This document shows positions 41,070 to 49,092 of a DNA stretch of 64,000 nucleotides, one piece after another. This DNA is from Nocardioides sp. JS614 (GTDB taxonomy: Bacteria > Actinomycetota > Actinomycetes > Propionibacteriales > Nocardioidaceae): NCBI RefSeq assembly GCF_000015265.1, contig NC_008699.1, positions 1,240,001 to 1,304,000 of the forward strand. The letters are read 5' to 3'. Under the pieces are notes generated by a model that was given only the letters and a program-made list of their open reading frames with translations, was not told the DNA's origin and searched no databases. Both the position numbers and the translations under genes were made by a program. The first letter of the stretch is position 1. Every line of letters starts with the position of its first letter.

Positions 41070-42653
41070 GTGCCTGCGACCCCCTCATCGGCCCCCTCAT
41101 CGGCCCCGTCCTCACCGGCCCTCCCGAGCCAGGTCTCCCCACCCGAGTTCGCGCTGAGCGCGGCGCTCCCGCACGCCATCCTCGGGGTCGAGGTGGTGGC
41201 CCTACCGGTGCTCCCCGGCGACGACGGCGGCCCGGTCGCGTTGGGTCCCGGTGCGGCCGAGCTCGGCGAGCAGCTCGGGCTCGACCTGCTCGCGTACCTC
41301 GAGGGTGACGGCGCGACCGGTGCGGCCGGCGAGATCCTCTCGGTGCCCGTGCCGCTCGGTACGCCGGACAACGCGGGGCTGCGATGCGTGCTGCTCGCCG
41401 GCGTCGGCGCCCAGACGGCCGCGGACCTCCGGCGCGCCGGGGCGGCCCTCGCGCGGGCGACGTACGACCGCAGGTCGCTGGCGACCACGGTCCCGGCGAT
41501 CGCCCCGGACGACGGGCTGGAGGCGTTCGTGGTCGGCGCCATGCTCGGCTCGTTCGGGTTCAGCTGGCGCTCCGGCCCGCCCCCGCACCAGCCGGTGAAG
41601 CGGGTCGTGCTCGCGGGGCTGCCTGACCCGCGGCCGCTCGCGCCGGTGCTCGACCGGGCGGTGGCCATCGGGGGCGCCGGCTGGCGCTCGCGGCTGCTGG
41701 CCACGGTGCCGTCCAACCTCAAGAACCCGCCCTGGCTCGCCGACCAGGCCGAGCAGATCGGCCGCGAGGCCGGCCTCGAGGTCACCGTGTGGGACGAGCA
41801 CCGGCTCGCGGAGGAGGGATTCGGCGGCCTGCTCGGCGTCGGCCGGGCCTCGGCGACGCCGCCCCGCCTGATCCGCCTCGACTACAGCCCGCGCAAGGCG
41901 GGCCGCCGTACGCCCACCGTCGCGCTGGTCGGCAAGGGCATCACCTTCGACACCGGCGGCCTGTCGATCAAGCCGGGCGAGGCGATGGTGAACATGAAGC
42001 GCGACATGACCGGCGGCGCCGTCGTGCTCGCGACGATGGCCGCGCTGAGCGCCGTCGACTGCCCGGTGCGGGTGGTCGGCCTGGTCGTCGCCGCGGAGAA
42101 CGCCATCGGCGGCGACGCGCTGCGGCCCGGCGACGTGATCCGTCACTACGGCGGCCGCACCAGCGAGGTCACCAACACCGACGCCGAGGGGCGGCTGGTG
42201 CTCGCCGACGCTCTCGCGTACGCCGTCGCCGAGGTGAAGCCGGACGCCGTGGTCGATGTCGCGACGCTGACTGGCGCCATGAAGGTCGCCCTCGGCCAGC
42301 GGACCGGCGGCCTGTTCGCCAACGACGACGCGCTGGCCGCGACCCTGGTCGCCGCCGCGGAGCGGGCCGGCGAGCCGCTGTGGCGGTTCCCGCTGGCGAG
42401 CGTCTACGAGCCCAAGCTCTCCTCCACCGTGGCCGACGCCGACAACGCCCCCAGCGGGCCCGGCGCGATCGTGGCCGCCCTGTTCCTGCAGCACTTCGTC
42501 GGCGACCTGCCCTGGGCGCACCTGGACATCGCGTCGGCCGGCGACTCCCCGGACGAGCGGCACGAGTGGACCACCGGGCCGACCGGCTTCGGCGCCCGCG
42601 CCCTGCTCGCCTGGCTCGGCACCGGGCACCCCCTCGAAGGAGTCGGATCATGA
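41070..42653 (+). CDS. pepA: Leucyl aminopeptidase (M17)
   Basis: 527-aa dizinc exopeptidase. The C-terminal catalytic domain has LVGKGITFDTGGLSIKP (Lys, Asp), MKRDMTGGA, and the signature NTDAEGRLVLADAL. An N-terminal macro-like domain precedes it. The start region contains a Ser-Ala-Pro repeat from a DNA microrepeat (41083-41112), so the exact start is less sure; GTG 41070 is the first one after the DUF3117 stop. The stop overlaps the next ATG. Confidence 0.93.
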   Translation: MPATPSSAPSSAPSSPALPSQVSPPEFALSAALPHAILGVEVVALPVLPGDDGGPVALGPGAAELGEQLGLDLLAYLEGDGATGAAGEILSVPVPLGTPDNAGLRCVLLAGVGAQTAADLRRAGAALARATYDRRSLATTVPAIAPDDGLEAFVVGAMLGSFGFSWRSGPPPHQPVKRVVLAGLPDPRPLAPVLDRAVAIGGAGWRSRLLATVPSNLKNPPWLADQAEQIGREAGLEVTVWDEHRLAEEGFGGLLGVGRASATPPRLIRLDYSPRKAGRRTPTVALVGKGITFDTGGLSIKPGEAMVNMKRDMTGGAVVLATMAALSAVDCPVRVVGLVVAAENAIGGDALRPGDVIRHYGGRTSEVTNTDAEGRLVLADALAYAVAEVKPDAVVDVATLTGAMKVALGQRTGGLFANDDALAATLVAAAERAGEPLWRFPLASVYEPKLSSTVADADNAPSGPGAIVAALFLQHFVGDLPWAHLDIASAGDSPDERHEWTTGPTGFGARALLAWLGTGHPLEGVGS

Positions 42654-42988
42654 AGGGTCTCACCGTCCGCTGGTCGCTCGCCGACGCCCCCGCCGGGGTC
42701 GAGGAGCAGCTCGCGTCGTACGTCGCCGACAGCTCGCACGCGCGGTTCACCGGCCAGCCGGGGCTGCGCTTCAAGACCTGGCGGTGCCGTCCGGGGGAGT
42801 GGTTCGAGGGCTGCTACGTCTTCGTCAGCGACGAGGCCCGGGCGGCGTTCCAGGAGGCGTTCTCCCAGACGGCCGCCGAGTCGCCCGGCTCCCAGATCAT
42901 CGGCAGCGCCCCGATCCTGATCGAGGAGTGCGACATCGTCGCCGTCGCCGAGGGTGGCGACGGGTTCCTCGCCGCCGGCCGCTACTGA
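42650..42988 (+). CDS. YdhR-like dimeric alpha/beta-barrel protein (putative monooxygenase)
   Basis: 112-aa protein resembling the YdhR family: LTVRWSLADAPAGVEEQLASYV, GLRFKTWRCRPGEWFEGCYVFVSDEARAAFQEAF. The fold is a ferredoxin-like dimer, often called a putative monooxygenase; activity is unproven. ATG 42650 overlaps the pepA stop (ATGA). Its 3' end faces the methyltransferase gene across REP copy 2. Confidence 0.75.
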   Translation: MKGLTVRWSLADAPAGVEEQLASYVADSSHARFTGQPGLRFKTWRCRPGEWFEGCYVFVSDEARAAFQEAFSQTAAESPGSQIIGSAPILIEECDIVAVAEGGDGFLAAGRY

Positions 42989-43010
42989 GGTTCGCCGGTG
43001 GCCGGGGTCC

Positions 43011-43099
43011 GGTTTCCCCGGTGAACCGGGGAAACCGGAACTGTTGGGCCGAAGTTTCGGGCAAGAAGTTCCAACATCCCCGGTGAACCGGGGAAACCG
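43011..43099. repeat. REP-like palindromic element, copy 2
   Basis: A 26-nt perfect hairpin (43011-43036) is followed by the GGAACTGTTGGGCCGAA unit (43037-43072) and a second truncated copy of the hairpin (43073-43098). It fills most of the gap between the convergent YdhR-like and methyltransferase genes. Confidence 0.85.
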
Positions 43100-43110
43100 A
43101 CGCCGGGCCC

Positions 43111-43761
43111 CTAAGCCCCCGGGTTCCACTCCTTCTTGGCGACCAGCAGACCGTCACCGACAGGCAGCAGGACGGCGACCAGGTCGTCGTGCTCGGCGAC
43201 CTGGCGGCCGAGCTCGCGGATCGCCACGGTGTCCTCGTCGCGCTGGGCAGGGTCGGCCACCCGGTCGTGCCACAGCGCGTTGTCGAAGGCGACCACACCG
43301 CCGGGGCGCAGCAGCCGCAGCGCCTCCTGGAGGTAGGCGGAGTACTCCGCCTTGTCGCCGTCGCAGAACACCAGGTCGTAGTGGCCGTCGGTCAGCCGGG
43401 GGAGTACGTCGAGCGCCGCGCCGGAGATGGTCCGGGCCCGCTGTGCGGCGATGCCGGCCTCGGTGAACGACTGGCGGGCCAGGCGCTGGTGCTCGGCCTC
43501 GATGTCGACGGTCGTCAGCACGCCGTCGGCGCGCATGCCGCGCAGCAGCCACAGCCCGGAGACGCCGGTGCCGGTGCCGATCTCGACGACGGCCCGCGCG
43601 TCGAGCACCGAGGCGAGGAAGCGGAGTGCGGCGCCCCCGCCGGGACCGATCGGGACGACCCCGACCTCCTCGGCACGGGACCGGGCCGCGGCGAGGACGT
43701 CGTCCTCGACGACGTACGCCTCGGCGTAGGACCAGCTCGCGGGCTTGATCGGCGTGGTGAT
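43111..43761 (-). CDS. O-methyltransferase (probable ATC start)
   Basis: 216-aa SAM-dependent O-methyltransferase of the catechol/caffeoyl-CoA type. Motif I is VVEIGTGTGVSGLWLL, the metal/acidic region is DLVFCDGDKAEY, and VVAFDNALWHDRV follows. The frame between an in-frame TGA (just upstream) and GTG 43608 has no ATG, GTG or TTG, yet it encodes family-like residues (TPIKPASWSYAEAYVVEDDV). ATC 43761, with CAGGAGG 5 nt before it, is the best start and gives the normal length. Same position as Rv1220c before sigE. Confidence 0.85.
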   Translation of the reverse strand: MTTPIKPASWSYAEAYVVEDDVLAAARSRAEEVGVVPIGPGGGAALRFLASVLDARAVVEIGTGTGVSGLWLLRGMRADGVLTTVDIEAEHQRLARQSFTEAGIAAQRARTISGAALDVLPRLTDGHYDLVFCDGDKAEYSAYLQEALRLLRPGGVVAFDNALWHDRVADPAQRDEDTVAIRELGRQVAEHDDLVAVLLPVGDGLLVAKKEWNPGA

Positions 43762-44005
43762 GGCGGCCTCCTGGGATCGGCGGACTCACCGTACCGCGAC
43801 CGACGGGAACGCCGCGGGAGCCGCGCACGTTCTCCTGGATGAGGTCGCACCGGCCTCGCGAGAGACCCGCACCACCCGCGCGAAGAGCAGGCGAAAGAGA
43901 CACGATGCTCACAGGTTCCTCTCAGCAGAGGTCTCTACGGTGAGGAAGGACAAGACCCTGTTCCCCCAGGCACGCAAGCGCCAGCAGCCCCTCCAGGAGG
44001 CACCC

Positions 44006-44632
44006 ATGGACACGCCGGTGACCCCCGCTGCGGGCGGTCCTGCCGACCGACCGGCCGAGGGCGTCCCGTCCTGGGAGGAGATCGTCGAGCAGCACTCCGA
44101 CCGGGTGTTCCGGCTGGCCTACCGTCTGACCGGCAACCGCCACGACGCCGAGGACCTCACCCAGGAGGTCTTCGTCCGGGTGTTCCGTTCGCTGTCCACC
44201 TACACCCCCGGCACCTTCGAGGGCTGGCTGCACCGCATCACCACGAACCTCTTCCTCGACCAGGCCCGGCGCAAGCAGCGGATCCGCTTCGACGCCCTCT
44301 CCGACGAGCGCGCCGACCGGCTCACCAGCTCCTCGCCGAGCCCGGATGCGGCGTACGCCGACCGCACCTTCGACGACGACATCGAGCGTGCCCTCGCGAC
44401 CCTGCCGCCGGACTTCCGCGCCGCGGTCGTCCTCTGCGACGTCGAGGGGCTCGCCTACGAGGAGATCGCCGAGATCCTGGGCGCCAAGCTCGGCACCGTC
44501 CGCTCCCGCATCCACCGCGGCCGCGCCATGCTGCGCTCCGCCCTCGCGCACCGGGCGCCGAGCGCCGGCCGGGTGCGGTACGCCGGTCCCGCGGCCGGGC
44601 CGCTGCTCTCGGGCTGGGGGTCCGCGACGTGA
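44006..44632 (+). CDS. sigE: ECF RNA polymerase sigma factor, SigE-like
   Basis: 208-aa sigma factor. Region 2 includes DRVFRLAYRLTGNRHDAEDLTQEVFVRVFRSL, with FEGWLHRITTNLFLDQARR. Region 4 is LPPDFRAAVVLCDVEGLAYEEIAEILGAKLGTVRSRIHRGRAMLRSAL. In Mycobacterium SigE answers envelope, heat and oxidative stress. ATG 44006 with GGAGG 5 nt upstream is chosen; GTG 43940 is an alternative giving 22 more residues. The 244-bp gap to the methyltransferase is divergent and must hold the promoter; no clear box was recognised. The stop overlaps the anti-sigma GTG. Confidence 0.93.
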   Translation: MDTPVTPAAGGPADRPAEGVPSWEEIVEQHSDRVFRLAYRLTGNRHDAEDLTQEVFVRVFRSLSTYTPGTFEGWLHRITTNLFLDQARRKQRIRFDALSDERADRLTSSSPSPDAAYADRTFDDDIERALATLPPDFRAAVVLCDVEGLAYEEIAEILGAKLGTVRSRIHRGRAMLRSALAHRAPSAGRVRYAGPAAGPLLSGWGSAT

Positions 44633-45105
44633 TCGGCCACCACCTGGGCTCGCGCACCAGCGCCCTGCTCGACGGTCAGCTCTCCACCGACGAGACCGAG
44701 CGGGCCTGGGCGCACGTGCACGGCTGCCACGCGTGCCGCGACCTCGTCGAGCGCGAGGGCTGGATCAAGACCCGGCTCGCGGGCCTCTCCTTCGAGGTCG
44801 CCGCGCCCGCGGCCCCGGCCTGGCTGAAGGGCTCGCTGATCGACGCCTCGGCCGGCTGCGGCTCGGCGTGCCTCACGATGGCGGCGCCGGCCGACCACCG
44901 ACGCCGCAACCTCGGCCTGGCCGCCATCGGCGGCGGCGCCGTCGGCGCCGCGGTGATGGGCGTCCTGGTGTTCGGGGTCGCGCCCGCCGACGCCCCCACC
45001 ATCGACCGGCGGGCGCCGCTCACCTCGATCACGAACACCCAGGCTCCCCGGACGCCGACGCCGACGGTGCCGGCCGCCCACGTCACCCGACAGGCGAAGC
45101 GGTAG
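44629..45105 (+). CDS. Zinc-binding anti-sigma factor (RseA-like)
   Basis: 158-aa membrane anti-sigma factor. The cytosolic ZAS domain has the motif HVHGCHAC (His-x3-Cys-x2-Cys), which holds zinc and binds SigE. One membrane helix (NLGLAAIGGGAVGAAVMGVLVFG) and a Thr/Pro-rich outer tail follow. GTG 44629 overlaps the sigE stop (GTGA), so sigma and anti-sigma are made together. htrA follows after 46 bp, matching the mycobacterial sigE-rseA-htrA order. Confidence 0.9.
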   Translation: MIGHHLGSRTSALLDGQLSTDETERAWAHVHGCHACRDLVEREGWIKTRLAGLSFEVAAPAAPAWLKGSLIDASAGCGSACLTMAAPADHRRRNLGLAAIGGGAVGAAVMGVLVFGVAPADAPTIDRRAPLTSITNTQAPRTPTPTVPAAHVTRQAKR

Positions 45106-45151
45106 CGAGCCCGCCGGTCCCGGATTTCGCGGCGCGGGTCAAGATAGTGCC

Positions 45152-46567
45152 GTGACGCAGGACGAGCCCCGCGACGACGAGTCGACGCAGCCGCTGGCGG
45201 CCGCGCCCCTCGGGCCGCCGCCAGCCACGCCCCCGGCCACGCCCGCAGAACCCCCCGCCGCGCCGCCGGCGGCACCACCCGTCGCACCGCCGGCCGGACC
45301 GCCCGCGGGTCCGCGGCCGCCGAGCTGGCTGCCGCCCACCGTGCAGTCCCCTCCGCACCGGTGGGCCGGGCTGCCGCCGGGAGCGCCGTACGCCGGCCAG
45401 CAGCAGCCCTTCGGGCCGTCGTTCGGTCCTCCGTCGGGCCCGCCACCGGGCCACCTGGCCCCGCGCGGCCGGGTCCCCGGCTGGCTGTGGCCCGTGGTCT
45501 GCGTGCTCGCCCTCACCCTCGGGCTCGTGGGTGGCGCGCTCGGCGGCCTCGCCTACGATCAGCTCAGCGAGGACGAGCCGGGCACCGTGAGCAGCGGCCT
45601 GGCCGGCGTCGACACCGTCTCCGAGGCGCCGCTGTCGGCGGACAACGGGTCGATCGAGGCGGTCGCCGCGCGGCTGCTGCCGAGCACCGTGCAGATCTCC
45701 GCCGAGTACGAGGGCCAGCGCGGCGGGGCCACCGGCTCCGGCTTCGTGTTGGACCGGCAGGGGCACGTGATCACCAACAACCACGTGGTGGCCGACGCCG
45801 ACGAGGCCGACGGCCCGATCCAGATCGTCGACCAGGACGGCAACCGCTACCCCGCGACCGTGGTCGGGCGCAGCCCGGTCTACGACCTGGCGGTCCTCTA
45901 CTCGCCGAAGGCGAAGGGCCTGACGCCGGCCGCCCTGGGTGCCTCCCAGGAGCTGCGGGTCGGTGAGGGCGTGGTCGCCATCGGCTCGCCCCTCGGGCTC
46001 AGCTCGACCGTGACCGCCGGGATCGTGAGCGCGCTGCACCGGCCGGTCACCACCGGCGACGCCGGCAACGACTCCTCCTACATCAACGCGGTCCAGACGG
46101 ACGCGGCGATCAACCCCGGCAACTCCGGGGGGCCGCTGGTGAACCTGCGCGGCCAGGTCGTCGGCGTGAACTCCGCGATCGCGACGACCGGCGGCGGCAT
46201 CGGCGGTGAGTCCGGCAACATCGGCGTCGGCTTCGCGATCCCGATCGAGCAGGTGCGGGTCACCGCGGACCAGATCCTGCGCACCGGCGAGGCGAAGTAC
46301 CCGGTCATCGGCGCGCAGGTGCAGACCGGGCAGAACGACGGCAACGGCGCCGAGATCGACGAGGTCATGCCCGACACCCCCGCCGAGAGGGGCGGCCTGC
46401 GCAAGGGCGACGTGATCATCGAGGTCGAGGGCGAGCGGGTCACCGACGGCATCGCCCTGATCGTCGCGATCCGCACCCACCAGCCGGGGGAGACTGTGGA
46501 GTTCACGATCCTGCGGGACGGTCAGGAGCGCACCATCTCGCTCACCCTGGGCGCCGAGACCGGCTGA
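45152..46567 (+). CDS. htrA: HtrA-type serine protease with PDZ domain
   Basis: 471-aa membrane-anchored protease. A Pro/Ala-rich cytoplasmic segment of about 100 residues precedes one helix (WLWPVVCVLALTLGLVGGALGGL). The trypsin-like domain has the triad in TNNHVVADAD (His), VYDLAVLYS (Asp) and NPGNSGGPLVN (Ser). A C-terminal PDZ domain follows (VIGAQVQTGQ, GGLRKGDVIIEVEGERV). It degrades misfolded envelope proteins and is usually part of the SigE response. No tatB gene follows, unlike in Mycobacterium. Confidence 0.93.
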   Translation: MTQDEPRDDESTQPLAAAPLGPPPATPPATPAEPPAAPPAAPPVAPPAGPPAGPRPPSWLPPTVQSPPHRWAGLPPGAPYAGQQQPFGPSFGPPSGPPPGHLAPRGRVPGWLWPVVCVLALTLGLVGGALGGLAYDQLSEDEPGTVSSGLAGVDTVSEAPLSADNGSIEAVAARLLPSTVQISAEYEGQRGGATGSGFVLDRQGHVITNNHVVADADEADGPIQIVDQDGNRYPATVVGRSPVYDLAVLYSPKAKGLTPAALGASQELRVGEGVVAIGSPLGLSSTVTAGIVSALHRPVTTGDAGNDSSYINAVQTDAAINPGNSGGPLVNLRGQVVGVNSAIATTGGGIGGESGNIGVGFAIPIEQVRVTADQILRTGEAKYPVIGAQVQTGQNDGNGAEIDEVMPDTPAERGGLRKGDVIIEVEGERVTDGIALIVAIRTHQPGETVEFTILRDGQERTISLTLGAETG

Positions 46568-46603
46568 GCTTCGCGTCCGCGGTGGCCAGGGCTCGCGGTG
46601 ATC

Positions 46604-46677
46604 GGTTTCCCCGGTGAACCGGGGAAACCGGAACTGTTGGGCCGAAACTTCGGGCCAGAAGTTCCGGTTTCGGCCCA
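46604..46677. repeat. REP-like palindromic element, copy 3
   Basis: A perfect 26-nt hairpin (46604-46629) is joined to the GGAACTGTTGGGCCGAA unit (46630-46665) and the start of a third unit (GGTTTCGGCCCA). It lies between convergent htrA and the BldC-like gene. Confidence 0.85.
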
Positions 46678-46718
46678 GGGGTCCGGGTCGTGGCGACGAA
46701 GTCGACACCCATGCGCGG

Positions 46719-46964
46719 TCAGGCGTCGGCCTCGGAGCGGGTGTCGGACTCGACGTAGGGGTGCTCGTCGACGAAGGTGCGGGTCTCGGCGTACATCCGC
46801 TCGATGAACTCCTCGAGCTGGGCCGACTCCACCCGCCACTGGCCCCGGCCGCCGATCTTGATCGCGGGCAGGTCGCCGCGCCGGACCAGGGCGTAGACCT
46901 GCGCGCTGGAGGTGTTGAGGACCTCGGCGACGTCGGCGAGCGTGAGGAAGCGGGGGCCGGCCAT
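46719..46964 (-). CDS. BldC-like helix-turn-helix protein
   Basis: 81-aa MerR-like/excisionase-type HTH: FLTLADVAEVLNTSSAQVYALVRRGDLPAIKIGGRGQWRVESAQLEEFIERMYAETR. This single-domain class includes BldC developmental regulators and excisionase-like proteins. Its targets are unknown. ATG 46964 is chosen; the longer frame to 47270 runs back through the neighbouring SAF gene and is rejected. Divergent from the CpaB-like gene. Confidence 0.85.
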   Translation of the reverse strand: MAGPRFLTLADVAEVLNTSSAQVYALVRRGDLPAIKIGGRGQWRVESAQLEEFIERMYAETRTFVDEHPYVESDTRSEADA

Positions 46965-47020
46965 GGGGTCATCGTCGCACCTGGAAGGGCCGGGCGCGGG
47001 GCCGGCCGGGCCGGTTGTGG

Positions 47021-47050
47021 ACGACCGGCCGGACGACCGGCCGGACGACG
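47021..47050. repeat. Tandem 12-bp repeat in the divergent spacer
   Basis: ACGACCGGCCGG occurs at 47021-47032 and again at 47033-47044, then a partial copy. It lies between the BldC-like and SAF genes and could be a binding array or slippage; nothing else clear is visible here. Confidence 0.55.
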
Positions 47051-47100
47051 GGTTGTGGAGGACGGGTTTCGATGCGCCGGAGTGTGGTGATGATGAGCGG

Positions 47101-47775
47101 GTGACTCGGCGGCCGGCGCAGCGTCCGGAGATCGGGGGAGTCGCCCCGGTCCCGCCGGCGACGCGCGCGACCCGGGCCGGTTGGCGCGATCCGCGGCTCT
47201 GGGTCGGGGTCCTGATCGTCGCCGTCTCCGTCGTCGCGGGCGCGCGGCTGCTCGCCGCCGCCGACGACACGGTGTCGGTGTGGGCGGTCTCGGGCGATGC
47301 GGGCCCGGGGGCGGAGCTGGACGCCGGCGACCTGGTCGCCCACCGGGTTCGGTTCGCCGACGCGGAGGACCTCGGGCGCTACTTCACCCTCGACGACGAG
47401 CTGCCCGCCGACCTGCGGCTGGTCCGTGGCGTGACGGCAGGGGAACTGCTGCCACGATCCGCGCTCGGCGCCGCCGACGACGGTGCGGACACGGTCGAGC
47501 TGCCGGTGGCGGTCGACGTCGAGCTGGTGCCGCCCTCGGTGCGCGCCGGGTCGGTCGTCGACGTCTACCTCGTCGGCCGCGGCAACCGCGACCACACGGG
47601 GCCGGCGCTGGCCGGCGCGACGGTGGTCGACGCACCCGGCATCGACACGACGTTCGGGTCGGCGAGCGGGCACCGCCAGCTGGTGCTCGCCGTACCGCAG
47701 GCCGATGCGGCCGCCTTCCTCGACCAGCTGGGCCGCACCGAGGCGCCGGTCCTCACCGTGGTTCGCCGAGGCTGA
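47101..47775 (+). CDS. SAF domain protein, CpaB-like
   Basis: 224-aa membrane protein. A helix at about residues 37-57 (LWVGVLIVAVSVVAGARLLAAA) is followed by a SAF-type domain (GAELDAGDLVAHRVRF, GELLPRSALG) as in Flp pilus assembly protein CpaB/RcpC. GTG 47101 is chosen; the longer frame to 46912 has a non-family N terminus. The CpaE-like gene starts 3 bp after the stop. No pilin or secretion ATPase gene is near. Confidence 0.75.
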   Translation: MTRRPAQRPEIGGVAPVPPATRATRAGWRDPRLWVGVLIVAVSVVAGARLLAAADDTVSVWAVSGDAGPGAELDAGDLVAHRVRFADAEDLGRYFTLDDELPADLRLVRGVTAGELLPRSALGAADDGADTVELPVAVDVELVPPSVRAGSVVDVYLVGRGNRDHTGPALAGATVVDAPGIDTTFGSASGHRQLVLAVPQADAAAFLDQLGRTEAPVLTVVRRG

Positions 47776-47778
47776 CCC

Positions 47779-49092
47779 GTGGCCGACCGTGCGCTCGTCC
47801 TGATCGTCGCCTCGGGGGCGGCGTGGGAGCCGGCCGCCCTGCGTCGGCTCGGCGACCACCCCGGCATCGTCGTGCTCAAGCGCTGCGTCGACATCGACGA
47901 CCTGCTCGCGGCGGCGACGGCGGGACAGGCCGACGTCGCCGTGCTCGGCCTGGATGCCCCGGGTCTGGACCGCAGCGCGGTCGACCTGCTCCGCAAGCAC
48001 GGCGTCCGCCCGGTCGCCATCGCCCCCGGCGGCGTCACCCTCGACGGCGGGCGGCTCCGGGCCGCGCGCATCGGCGTGCACCGGGTCGTCACCGACGACG
48101 ACCTCGACCGCCTGGTCGAGACCGTCCTCGCCGAGGAGTCCCCGGCCACCGCGGTCCGGCCGCCGGCCCCGCTCGGACCGCCACCTGCCGGACCCCCGAG
48201 TCCGCCTCCGTCGGGACCGGCACCCGGTACGCCGGCGCTACCCGGCCGGGTGATCGCCGTCTGGGGCCCGGCCGGTGCACCGGGGCGGACCACCGTCGCG
48301 ACCGCCCTGGCGGCCGAGACCGCCCGCCGGCAACGCCGTACCGTCCTGGTCGACGCCGATCCGTACGGCGGCGCCGTCGCCCAGCAGCTCGGCATCCTCG
48401 ACGAGGTCTCCGGCCTGCTCTCCGCGGCTCGGCTCGCTTCCTCGGGGCAGCTCGAGGAGCGGTTCGCCTCGGTCCAGCGCGGCATCGACCCCCACCTCAG
48501 CGTCGTCACCGGCCTGCCCCGGGGTGACCGGTGGGTCGAGGTGCGGGTCGGCGCGATCGAGCACCTGCTGGAGGTCGGCCGTGAGCAGGCCGAGGTGGTC
48601 GTCGACACCGGCTTCAGCCTGGAGGAGGACGCCGCGCCGGACTTCGGCACCCGCCCGGCCCGCAACCAGATGACGCTGGGCGCGCTCGAGGTGGCCGACG
48701 AGGTGGTCGTCGTCGGTGCAGCGGACCCGGTCGGCCTGTCCCGGCTGGCGCGCGGCCTGGTCGAGCTGCGCGACCTGACGGCCGGACGCCCGGTCCACGT
48801 CGTCGTCAACCGGATGCGCGGGACGCTCGGCTGGTCCGAGCGCGACATCGCCGGGATGGTCCACGGCTTCGCCCGGGTCGCGGGCCTGCACTTCCTCCCC
48901 GAGGACCAGGTGGCCGTCGACCGGGCACTCGTGAGCGGCCGCACCCTCGTCGAGGTGGGCGACTCATCGCTCGGCCGGGCGGTCGCGCGGCTCGTGGACG
49001 CCCTGTCGCCGCGGGGCTCGACCGGCGCACCGGCGGACCTCCCGGCGCCCGGTGCTCGGCGGGCGCAGGCTCAGGCCGCGAACAGCAGGTAG
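47779..49092 (+). CDS. CpaE/MinD-like protein with degenerate Walker A
   Basis: 437-aa protein. An N-terminal response-regulator-like domain (to about residue 130), a Pro-rich linker and a ParA/MinD-type domain are visible. The P loop reads WGPAGAPGRTTVA: Arg replaces the nucleotide-binding Lys of GKTT, and the deviant first Lys is missing too. TVLVDADPYGG gives the switch Asp. It may be a non-hydrolysing partner or a weak ATPase. It pairs with the CpaB-like gene. Its last 22 bp overlap the convergent membrane protein gene. Confidence 0.78.
   Translation: MADRALVLIVASGAAWEPAALRRLGDHPGIVVLKRCVDIDDLLAAATAGQADVAVLGLDAPGLDRSAVDLLRKHGVRPVAIAPGGVTLDGGRLRAARIGVHRVVTDDDLDRLVETVLAEESPATAVRPPAPLGPPPAGPPSPPPSGPAPGTPALPGRVIAVWGPAGAPGRTTVATALAAETARRQRRTVLVDADPYGGAVAQQLGILDEVSGLLSAARLASSGQLEERFASVQRGIDPHLSVVTGLPRGDRWVEVRVGAIEHLLEVGREQAEVVVDTGFSLEEDAAPDFGTRPARNQMTLGALEVADEVVVVGAADPVGLSRLARGLVELRDLTAGRPVHVVVNRMRGTLGWSERDIAGMVHGFARVAGLHFLPEDQVAVDRALVSGRTLVEVGDSSLGRAVARLVDALSPRGSTGAPADLPAPGARRAQAQAANSR

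Noticed and set aside
43111..43608. O-methyltransferase starting at GTG 43608
   Set aside because: It would remove about 50 residues that look like the family N terminus; ATC 43761 with a good ribosome site fits better.
22873..46677. CRISPR array among the palindromic repeats
   Set aside because: The three REP-like copies are thousands of bases apart, with no regular spacers and no cas genes.
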